Shown one piece after another: positions 17,139-24,104 of a stretch of 64,000 bases of DNA. The stretch's first letter is position 1; each line of letters opens with the position of its first letter. This DNA is from Streptomyces jeddahensis. GTDB lineage: Bacteria; Actinomycetota; Actinomycetes; Streptomycetales; Streptomycetaceae. Below the pieces are notes generated by a model. The model was not told the origin of the DNA. It searched no databases and worked only from the letters and a program-made list of their open reading frames with translations. The stretch spans positions 1 to 64,000 of the forward strand of contig NZ_LOHS01000072.1 in assembly GCF_001642995.1 (NCBI RefSeq), read 5' to 3'. Both the position numbers and the translations under genes were made by a program.

Positions 17139-19721
17139 TCACTTGATGCCCAGATACGCCTTGGCGCTCTCCGGGTCCTTCATCTTCGTCCAGTCCATCG
17201 TGCCGTTCTTCGTCCGCTCGTCGATGGCGCGCTGCATGCTGCCCAGCTCGTCGGCGGACAGGCCCTGGCCGGCCACCTTCACGTCCACGCCGTTCCTAGC
17301 CATCTCGCCGGCCGCCGTCCGGGTGTCCTTCGCCGGCTTCCCGTTCCGGGCCTGCTTGAACTCGCTGAAGATCTGCGTCCAGCGGTCCGTCGTCTCGATC
17401 TCGACGGTGGCCTTGCGGCCCGGCTCCTTGCTCGCCCACTTCTTGAGCCGCTCCACCTGGTTGGCGAAGTCGGCCTTGCGTGTGGCCGAGCCGGCGTTCT
17501 TGACCTCCTTGACGTGCACGATGCCGTTCTTGTCCTTGTAGACCACGTCGGCGTCCGGGATCTCGTCGAGGTTGACCTTCTCGCCGTTGCCGAGGTCGGC
17601 CTCCTTGCGGTTCATCTTGCTGCCGACTCCGGCGTCCACCTGGCTGCCGGGGGCCGCGTCGTCGGCGGCGCGCCGTACGGCGTTCACCTCGGCGCGGGCC
17701 TCGGCGAGCTTGTTGGCGTCGGACGCGTTCGCGACCTTGCCCTCGAGCGCGGCTGCCGCGTCGCCGTCGACGTTCTTGCGGCGGGAGAGGTCGGTGATGT
17801 CGTCGAGCGCGTCGGCCGCGTCCTTCTTGCCGATCTCGCCCTTGCTCGGGTCGGGGTTGTCCTTGGCGCGGTTGACGAGGCCGTCGATCTGGTCGTCCGG
17901 CACCGAGGAGCCTCGCTCCCGCAGGGCTGCCTTCGCCGCCTCGGCCCTCGCTTCGAGCGCCTGCTGCTGCGCGTCGCGTGCGTCCTTCTGCTTCGCGACG
18001 TCGCACTTCTCCTCCACCTGGAGGACGGAGGGTGCGTTCGCCGAGTGGACGGCGGGGGTCGTCGGGGCGCTCGCGGTGCCCGGGACACCGGTCGTGTACG
18101 ACGCGGAGACGATGCCGCCCGAGGGGCCCGCCGGCGCCGGTTCTCGCCCGTACTCGCCGCCGCCGTACGGGACCCGAGCGCGCGGTGCCGCCACGACGCA
18201 GCCGCTCTTCCGGGCCGTGTCGGCCGCCTCGTCTGCCGCCTTCTGTGCCTCGTCCGCAGCCTTCTCGGCGCCCTTGAGGTCGCCCGCCCTGGCCGCCTTG
18301 CGGGCCCTCTCGGCCGCCTCGGCCGCCTTCTCGACGGCCTTCACGACCTTGGAGACCTTGTTCACCTTGTTGAGCTTCAGCAGGAGGTTGCCGAGCTTGG
18401 CCTCGCCGTAGCCAGGGATGAAGTACGAGCCGCCGTTCCACAGGGTCAGGCCGACGGCCTCGCCGTAGTCACCGCGGTTCCAGGCGTCGCTGACGCCGTC
18501 GGTGATGATGAAGTCGTCGATCATCCTCCCCGTGTTGCGGAGGTTGAAGGTCAGGGCCTGCGTGACGATGCCCGCGTAGTCGCCCTTGCGCCACTTGTCG
18601 ACGTACCCGTCCACCTCCGATACGACGATGTCCTTGCCGTAGTTCCACAGGCCGGTGACCGTGCCGGTGACGGTGTCGATGGGGTGGATGACGGCGTCGA
18701 CGGCGTCGACGATGTCGCCGCCGACGCCGTCCACGACCACGCCCTTGACGAAGCCGCCGGTCTCTTTCGCGGCGCAGCCGAAGAAGGAGCCGAAGCCGGA
18801 GAAGCAGCCGTCGTCCTTCTGCTCGTCGCTGCCTCCGCCGCCGCCTCCGCCGCCGTCGCCGGCGTTGTCGCCGTCGCCGGACTGGGTGTCGCCGGTGGAT
18901 CCGGAGCCGTTGCCGTCGTCGGTGCCGCCCGATGCGCTGCCGGAATCGCCGGAGCCGCCAGAAGTACCAGAGCCACCAGAGCCGCCGGAGCCTCCGGTGG
19001 CGGAACCCCCGGCGGCGGAACCCCCGTTCCCGCCGCCAGCCGTGGCTCCCCCGTCATCACCGGCGCGGACGTCCGAACTGCCGTCCCGGCCGCCCGAGTC
19101 GGCCGGACACGACGTACCCGTGACCTTGCAGACCGCGGCCTGGAATCCGCCGGCTATCTGCGGCCCCACGCCGCTGACCAGCAGAGCGATGATGATCGCG
19201 GCCACGACGACCACCAGCCCGACATACTCGGCCGCGCTCTGCCCCTCGTCGCTGTGCCGCCACTTGAGCATGCGCGGCAGGCTGAACTCCGGCCGGTTCT
19301 CGCGCGCCGGCTCGGGCAACCGGAACCACGCGCGGGACGCGGGCCGCGTCAGCAGCACGATCAGGGTGACGGGCAGCAGGAGTTGTGTGAGGCCCCGGCC
19401 GCTTCCCTGGGCCATGGTCCCGAGGGCCTCCAGGGCCAGCCAGACCTGTACGCCGACCAGCGCCCGGCCCGTCCAGGGTCCGCCCGCCCACATCCGGCGG
19501 GCGAGGAGCATCCCGGCCGTGCCGGGCGCGATGGCGTACAGCAGTGCGCCCAGCACCGCGCCGTCGACCGGTGCCGCCAGCAGCACACCCAGTGCGGGCA
19601 GCACGCTCAGGACGAAGAGGACGACGAGCAGCATGAGGGCCGTCGCGAGCGCCCGCGGCATACGCGCGGGGCCCGCGACGGCGGGCGTGGAGGCCATTCC
19701 CCCGTCATCGGTCCACGACAT
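17139..19721 (-). CDS. Pilin-motif polymorphic toxin 1, nuclease-like C-terminus
   Basis: 860 aa, modular. Residues 1-150: about four membrane helices. Residues 151-190: MLKWRHSDEG/QSAAEYVGLV, an Flp-prepilin-like cleavage motif (G, then E and Y at +5/+6) plus a hydrophobic helix, then a Cys pair. About 200-300: Gly/Ser/Asp linker. About 305-510: a region conserved with toxin 2 (CFSGFGSFFGC, IPGYGEAKLG, an Ala/Lys/Glu helix, SGC..APR.RVPYGGG). From about 515: unique C-terminus with DADVVYKDKNGIVHVKEVKN (about 722-741), which fits the D...ExK core of a PD-(D/E)xK nuclease. The ATG coincides with the predicted transcription start. An internal ATG at residue 151 has no ribosome site, so one polypeptide is favoured. 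Toxin activity and export route are inference; a candidate immunity gene follows. Confidence 0.75.
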   Translation of the reverse strand: MSWTDDGGMASTPAVAGPARMPRALATALMLLVVLFVLSVLPALGVLLAAPVDGAVLGALLYAIAPGTAGMLLARRMWAGGPWTGRALVGVQVWLALEALGTMAQGSGRGLTQLLLPVTLIVLLTRPASRAWFRLPEPARENRPEFSLPRMLKWRHSDEGQSAAEYVGLVVVVAAIIIALLVSGVGPQIAGGFQAAVCKVTGTSCPADSGGRDGSSDVRAGDDGGATAGGGNGGSAAGGSATGGSGGSGGSGTSGGSGDSGSASGGTDDGNGSGSTGDTQSGDGDNAGDGGGGGGGGSDEQKDDGCFSGFGSFFGCAAKETGGFVKGVVVDGVGGDIVDAVDAVIHPIDTVTGTVTGLWNYGKDIVVSEVDGYVDKWRKGDYAGIVTQALTFNLRNTGRMIDDFIITDGVSDAWNRGDYGEAVGLTLWNGGSYFIPGYGEAKLGNLLLKLNKVNKVSKVVKAVEKAAEAAERARKAARAGDLKGAEKAADEAQKAADEAADTARKSGCVVAAPRARVPYGGGEYGREPAPAGPSGGIVSASYTTGVPGTASAPTTPAVHSANAPSVLQVEEKCDVAKQKDARDAQQQALEARAEAAKAALRERGSSVPDDQIDGLVNRAKDNPDPSKGEIGKKDAADALDDITDLSRRKNVDGDAAAALEGKVANASDANKLAEARAEVNAVRRAADDAAPGSQVDAGVGSKMNRKEADLGNGEKVNLDEIPDADVVYKDKNGIVHVKEVKNAGSATRKADFANQVERLKKWASKEPGRKATVEIETTDRWTQIFSEFKQARNGKPAKDTRTAAGEMARNGVDVKVAGQGLSADELGSMQRAIDERTKNGTMDWTKMKDPESAKAYLGIK

Positions 19722-19727
19722 GAAGCG

Positions 19728-19784
19728 ACGGTACGTTCACGCACCGCGCAGGGCATGGGCCCGGGGACCCAACCCCGGTCCCAA
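19728..19784 (-). promoter_or_regulatory. Tad-regulon promoter, toxin 1
   Basis: Read leftward: TTGGGACC, 4 nt, TTGGGTCC-N2-GGGCCCATG (ending at 19754), 20 nt, TACCGT (19733-19728), 6 nt, then the ATG of toxin 1. With a standard -10 to +1 distance the A of ATG is +1, so the mRNA should be leaderless. The repeat unit spacing (12 bp) and the motif-to-hexamer distance match the other four sites. Confidence 0.65.
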
Positions 19785-19830
19785 TCAGTCCCGTTCGCGG
19801 GACCACGCCCAAAGGCTCACGTCCGGACGC

Positions 19831-20973
19831 TCAGAAGCGGCGCGAGGCCACGGCCTCCCGCACCCGCACCAGCTCCGCGTACATGACCTCGCCGGGGCAC
19901 TCGGTCACCATCCAGTCGCGGTGGCCGCTGATGGACTGGACCTCCTTCTGCGTGCCGGTGATGGGGTTCGTGTAGGTGAGCCGTGCCTGCGGGTCGAGGC
20001 CGTGGTAGCGGCACAGGACGCGCACCAGCCGGGTGAGCGAGGTGCGGGCCGCGTCCGTCGGGCCCTGCTCCATCAGGTTGCCGAGGAGGGCGATGCCGAG
20101 GTTGCCGGAGTTGAAGCCGGCGACGTGGAAGGCGGTGACGAGCTTGCCTTCGCCGTCGTGGGCGGGGATGCCGTCGGCTCCGGAGTAGCGGCCCTCGTAG
20201 ATGCGGCCTTCCTCGTCGATGAGGAAGTGGTAGCCGATGTCGCCCCAGTCGTTGGTGATCGCGTGCAGTTCGTAGATGGCGCGGACGGTGGCGGCGGGGT
20301 CCGGGTCGTGGTTGGGCGTCGCGGTGTGGTGGACCGTGATGGTCTGGAACGGGTAGTACGCGGTCGGCGTGTTCTCCGTGCCGTCGGGCTTGAAGCGCTT
20401 GGACTCGTCGGCGCCCCAGGCCGCCCGCGGCAGGTAGGCGACGCCGCGTACGCGCGTGGTGTCCGACGGCACGTCGACCTTGCGATCGGGCCCGTTGCTG
20501 GTGTCGAGGGCGACCGACCGCAGCCCGGTGGCGCCCTCGGGGGCCTTCACCTCGTACCCGGACGCGTTGTCGGCGGGGACGAGCAGGCAGCCGCCGTTCG
20601 CCTCCGAACAGCCGTTGCCGTTCAGGGACTTCCAGTCCCCGCTCGCACCGTCGGCACCGCGCAGCCGGATGGAGCCGCCGTCCGTCGGACGCGCGTCCTT
20701 CCAGCGGACGCCGACATAGCTGATGGGGAAGGCGGCCTCGACGGGTGTCTCGCCGGTGGCCGCCGTGGAGCGGGTCTCGGGGAACGTCTCGACGGTGGTG
20801 CCGCCCTGCGCGGCGCCGCTCGAGCCGCTGGAACCGGTGGATTCGCCGGAGTCGGTGGTGGCCGCCATGACGGCGGGAGTGACCACCGCCCCGGCGGCGA
20901 CGGCACTCGCAGCACCGATCAGACCGCGGCGCGTGACGCGGGACTTGGCGCGATGGGTGGGGGGAACAGCCAT
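19831..20973 (-). CDS. Tat-exported N-acetylmuramoyl-L-alanine amidase (PGRP/amidase_2)
   Basis: 380 aa from the ATG at 20973 (AGGAACC upstream). The N-terminus RVTRRGLIGAASAVAAGAVV is a twin-arginine signal ending near AVMA. A variable N-terminal domain with a Cys pair (GNGCSEANGGC) precedes the amidase/PGRP domain: YLPRAAWGADES, TVHHTATPN (zinc His), DIGYHFLIDEEGRIYEGR and SISGHRDWMVTECPGE (zinc His and Cys). It cleaves the lactyl-amide bond between MurNAc and the stem peptide outside the membrane. It sits just upstream, in transcription order, of toxin 1 but is separated from it by the toxin's own promoter. Confidence 0.92.
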   Translation of the reverse strand: MAVPPTHRAKSRVTRRGLIGAASAVAAGAVVTPAVMAATTDSGESTGSSGSSGAAQGGTTVETFPETRSTAATGETPVEAAFPISYVGVRWKDARPTDGGSIRLRGADGASGDWKSLNGNGCSEANGGCLLVPADNASGYEVKAPEGATGLRSVALDTSNGPDRKVDVPSDTTRVRGVAYLPRAAWGADESKRFKPDGTENTPTAYYPFQTITVHHTATPNHDPDPAATVRAIYELHAITNDWGDIGYHFLIDEEGRIYEGRYSGADGIPAHDGEGKLVTAFHVAGFNSGNLGIALLGNLMEQGPTDAARTSLTRLVRVLCRYHGLDPQARLTYTNPITGTQKEVQSISGHRDWMVTECPGEVMYAELVRVREAVASRRF

Positions 20974-21290
20974 GGGGGGTTCCTTACGTGTTCCTTGGTC
21001 GGTCCTGCCGGCTGACCGGCCCAGGCCAGGGCACACGTGTCCCCCCGACCCAAGCCAGTGCTTGAAGACTCAAGGAAGCGTACGCGCTTGACCAATCGAC
21101 TCGAAAGCCGCCTTGCCCCCATCCGTCACAGCTGAAGCCTAGTCATCTGATCGCGGAATCAAGGGATTTGCGGTACGCAACGGCCTAGGGGGCACGTTAC
21201 CGACCTCATCGGGCTACGGTCTCCGCCTCCACCCGTCCTTCACGAGACCGTCGAGGAACGCAGCCGTACGTCCGTGATCAGCGAGCTCGG
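20974..21290. other. Divergent promoter region, amidase / FAD oxidase
   Basis: 317 bp between divergent genes. AT-richer than the surroundings at 21060-21180. No coding potential and no convincing dyad; presumed to contain the promoters of both genes. Confidence 0.4.
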
Positions 21291-22730
21291 ATGGCGTCCC
21301 TCCCGGCTGCGCGTGATCCTGAGAGGGTGGACGGTCTCACGGACACGCTCGTGGACGGCTTCGGCGCGAGGCTGCGCGGGCAGCTCGTACGGCCTGGGGA
21401 GCCGGGCTACGAGGAGGCGCGCACGCTCTGGAACGGCCTGATCGACAGGCGCCCGGCGCTGGTGGCGCGGTGCGACGGTGACGAGGACGTGGCCGCCGCG
21501 GTGGACTTCGCCCGGGAGAACCGGCTGCCGCTCGCGGTGCGCGGGGGCGGACACGGCGTGGCCGGTCATGCGGTGTGCGACGGCGGGCTGGTCGTCGATC
21601 TGTCGGGGATGACGGCGGTCGATGTCGACCCCGAGGGGCGGACGGCGCGCGTGCAGGGTGGCTGCACGCTGGCGGACGTCGACCGGGCGACCCAGCGCCA
21701 TGGGCTGGCGGCTCCCCTGGGCGTGGTGTCGGCGACGGGGGTCGCCGGTCTCACGCTCTCCGGGGGCATGGGCTGGCTGCGCCGCATATACGGCCTGAGC
21801 TGCGACAACCTCGTGTCCGCGACGGTCGTCACCGCCCAAGGGAACGTCCTTTCCGCCAGTGCGAGCGAGAACGACGACCTCTTCTGGGCGATCCGCGGGG
21901 GCGGCGGGAACTTCGGCGTCGTGACCTCGTTCGAGTACCGCCTGCATCCCGTGGGCCCCGAGGTCTTCTTCTGCAACGTGTACTACCCGGTGGACCGTGC
22001 CGCGGAGGTGCTGCGGTCCTGCGAGCGGTACCTGTCCGAGGCGCCCGACCAGGTCGGTCCGCTCGGGGTGCTGGGCCGGGTTCCGGAGATCGCGGAGTTC
22101 CCGTCGGAGGCGCACGGCGCGCCCTTCGTGGCGGTCCTCGCGCTGTTCCCCGGTGACCCGGCGGACGGCGAGGAGGCGCTCCGGCCGCTCCGGGAGATCA
22201 CCAAGCCGATCTGCGACCTCAGCGGCGCCCTCCCGTATGTGGAGGCGCAGACCGTCCTGGACGAGGACTATCCGGACGGCGGGCGCTACTACTGGAAGTC
22301 CCTGAACGTGCCGCAGCTCGGCGACGAGCTGATCGAGCGCCTCGTGGAACACGCCGCCGCGGCTCCGTCCCCGGCCTCGACCGTCGACGTCTGGTACCAG
22401 GGCGGCGCGATGGCGCAGGTCGGCGAGGAGGAGACCGCGTTCGCCAACCGGGGCGTCCCCTATCTGATCGGGATCGAGGGGAACTGGGACGACGAGGCCG
22501 ACTCGGCGGCGAACGTGGCCTGGGTGCGCGACACCTTCTCCGGGCTGCGCCCGTTCTCCGGCGGAGGCATGTACCTGAACTTCCCCGGTTTCCTCGAGGA
22601 GGGCGAGCAGCTCCTACGGGAGGGCTACGGCCCGAACTACGAACGGCTCGCGGCGGTCAAGGCGGCGTACGACCCGGAAAACCTGTTCCGCCTCAACGCG
22701 AACATCGAGCCGAAGAAGCCGAACAGCTGA
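21291..22730 (+). CDS. BBE-family FAD-dependent oxidoreductase
   Basis: 479 aa with an FAD-binding type 4 (PP-loop) N-terminal domain and a C-terminal berberine-bridge domain. RGGGHGVAGHAVCDGG carries the histidine that usually forms the 8-alpha-linkage to FAD. The position of the second, cysteinyl, FAD attachment in bicovalent enzymes (before the GLTLSGGMGWLRRIYGL motif) has no Cys, so monocovalent flavinylation is expected. The C-terminus YDPENLFRLNANIEP is typical. Relatives oxidise sugars or natural-product alcohols; no pathway neighbours help here. The start is uncertain: ATG 21291 or the GTG at 21327 near GAGAGG. Unrelated to the flanking toxin modules as far as can be seen. Confidence 0.85.
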   Translation: MASLPAARDPERVDGLTDTLVDGFGARLRGQLVRPGEPGYEEARTLWNGLIDRRPALVARCDGDEDVAAAVDFARENRLPLAVRGGGHGVAGHAVCDGGLVVDLSGMTAVDVDPEGRTARVQGGCTLADVDRATQRHGLAAPLGVVSATGVAGLTLSGGMGWLRRIYGLSCDNLVSATVVTAQGNVLSASASENDDLFWAIRGGGGNFGVVTSFEYRLHPVGPEVFFCNVYYPVDRAAEVLRSCERYLSEAPDQVGPLGVLGRVPEIAEFPSEAHGAPFVAVLALFPGDPADGEEALRPLREITKPICDLSGALPYVEAQTVLDEDYPDGGRYYWKSLNVPQLGDELIERLVEHAAAAPSPASTVDVWYQGGAMAQVGEEETAFANRGVPYLIGIEGNWDDEADSAANVAWVRDTFSGLRPFSGGGMYLNFPGFLEEGEQLLREGYGPNYERLAAVKAAYDPENLFRLNANIEPKKPNS

Positions 22731-22744
22731 GGACAGGGGCGTCT

Positions 22745-22763
22745 CGGCCTGGCCCCCAGGCCG
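22745..22763. terminator. Hairpin between convergent genes
   Basis: CGGCCTGG (22745-22752) pairs with CCAGGCCG (22756-22763) around a 3-nt loop, in the 71-bp gap between the FAD oxidase stop and the end of the leftward immunity operon. Probable bidirectional terminator. Confidence 0.65.
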
Positions 22764-22801
22764 CATTCACGACCACTTCGCTCGGCATAGGCACGCGCCG
22801 T

Positions 22802-23338
22802 TTACAGCTCCCCCTCCAGTTCGACGATCGGCCGGTCGCTGGCGACGGCCACCATGACGAGTGGTGCGTCGCCGTCGCTGTGGCCGACCGAGACCCCGAC
22901 CCACCGGTCGGCGTCACCCTCGCCCCCGGCCGGGACGGGACCCCACACCGTCAGATCCCCGTAGGCGTCGTGGTCGCACAGCGCCTGGAACAGTGGCGGC
23001 ATGGGCTGGTCTGCCTGCTTCCGGAACAGCGGCACATGCATGGCCACCCTCCGGTGCGCGGCCCAGCGTCGGTCCAGCTCGCGTACGAGGTCGGCCAGAT
23101 GTCCCTCGGCAGTCTCCACCGCTTCGTTCCACTCGGGTTCGTAGAGCCCTGTGAGGCTTCCGCTCTCCCAGAGGGGGAGGATCACGAAGCCTTCGCCCCT
23201 GGTCACGGTCCATTCGTAGGTGTCCGGCTCCTCCTCGCCGACCGTCGGCCCGGTCGCCGGTACGGGCTCCGTCAGCAGCGCCTCGACTTCGGACACGGCC
23301 CGTCCGAGGTCGAACGCCTCCCCGGCCCGGGCACTCAC
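22802..23338 (-). CDS. Hypothetical protein overlapping the Imm52-like gene
   Basis: 178 aa from a GTG at 23338 that overlaps the stop of the preceding gene (GTGA), implying translational coupling. Acidic, soluble, no signal or membrane segment: DTYEWTVTRGEGFVILPLWESG, PEWNEAVETAEGHLADLVRELDRRW, MHVPLFRKQADQPMPPLFQALC. I do not recognise a named family. As the last gene of the toxin 2 transcription unit it could be a second immunity protein or an accessory to the first. It looks intact and has normal Streptomyces codon use. Confidence 0.7.
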   Translation of the reverse strand: MSARAGEAFDLGRAVSEVEALLTEPVPATGPTVGEEEPDTYEWTVTRGEGFVILPLWESGSLTGLYEPEWNEAVETAEGHLADLVRELDRRWAAHRRVAMHVPLFRKQADQPMPPLFQALCDHDAYGDLTVWGPVPAGGEGDADRWVGVSVGHSDGDAPLVMVAVASDRPIVELEGEL

Positions 23339-24057
23339 AACGCGGCCCGGTTCATCGGGCGGGGCAGCGGCTCCAGTGCTCCGGCGTCCCGCAGCCGCAC
23401 GTTCGCCTGGACCACGTCGTCGACGTCGCCGCGTGTCGCGATCTCGAGGAGTACTCCCCCCGCGCGTACCTCCTTGCGAGCGGCGGCCATGCCGTCGGGC
23501 AGCAGCGCTGCCCGCCCAGGGGAGAGGTAGCCGACCCAGCCGACGGACGGCTCGTCGGGGCCGAAGTCGGCGTCGTCCTCCAGGCCGTCGAGCACATCGT
23601 CGTCGGTGACGCCACCGAAGTCCGGCTCCCACACCTCCGCGACCATGGTGAGCAGTTCGGCGTCGGGGACGTCAGCGTCGTCCGGCGACTTGACGCCGAT
23701 CACGACTGCCTGAAGCAGGGACTCCGAAGTGCCGCCGGCCCGACCGCTGACCTCGATCTCCCAGCCCGGCTCGCCCGCGGTGACGAGCCGCAGGCCGGTG
23801 CCCGTACGGTCTGTCCATCCGTCGGCCTCCTGGACGGCGCGCAGGGCGCCGAGGAGAGACGCCTCGTCCGACCGCAGATCGGTGGCGGGTCCGGACGCGT
23901 GGATGTGCCGCCACGTGCGCACCTCGCTCGCCCCAGCCCCGGAAGCGGCCGCCGGAAGCAGGTCGGCGAGCCGGTCCAGGGTCTGCTTCCACCGTCCGGC
24001 CAGCGCCTCCGCCGACTCCTTCCGGGGCCCCCAGAAGCCCCGCACCACACGCCGCAT
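23335..24057 (-). CDS. Imm52-like immunity protein for toxin 2
   Basis: 240 aa, starting 47 bp after the toxin 2 stop. Its overall pattern (MRRVVRGFWGPRKESAEALAGRW at the start, a central SESLLQAVVIGVKSPDDADVPD region, then WEPDFGGVTDDDVLD and VGWVGYLSP) resembles what I know of Imm52 proteins, the usual partners of Tox-REase-5 toxins; the toxin upstream has exactly that kind of C-terminus. Soluble, acidic, cytoplasmic. Recognised by context plus motif memory, not by a search. It overlaps the next gene by 4 bp. Confidence 0.75.
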   Translation of the reverse strand: MRRVVRGFWGPRKESAEALAGRWKQTLDRLADLLPAAASGAGASEVRTWRHIHASGPATDLRSDEASLLGALRAVQEADGWTDRTGTGLRLVTAGEPGWEIEVSGRAGGTSESLLQAVVIGVKSPDDADVPDAELLTMVAEVWEPDFGGVTDDDVLDGLEDDADFGPDEPSVGWVGYLSPGRAALLPDGMAAARKEVRAGGVLLEIATRGDVDDVVQANVRLRDAGALEPLPRPMNRAAL

Positions 24058-24104
24058 GTTCTGCCTCCGTCGCCGCTCATCCGACCTGTCCGGCAGCTGC
24101 CACC

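Noticed and set aside
19261..19275. Internal ATG (M151 of toxin 1, M164 of toxin 2) as the true start of a short prepilin
   Set aside because: It would give a perfect 10-residue or 9-residue prepilin leader, but neither ATG has a ribosome site, and the four-helix N-terminal module is conserved in frame in both paralogues, with the Tad-type promoter of toxin 1 placed exactly at the long start.
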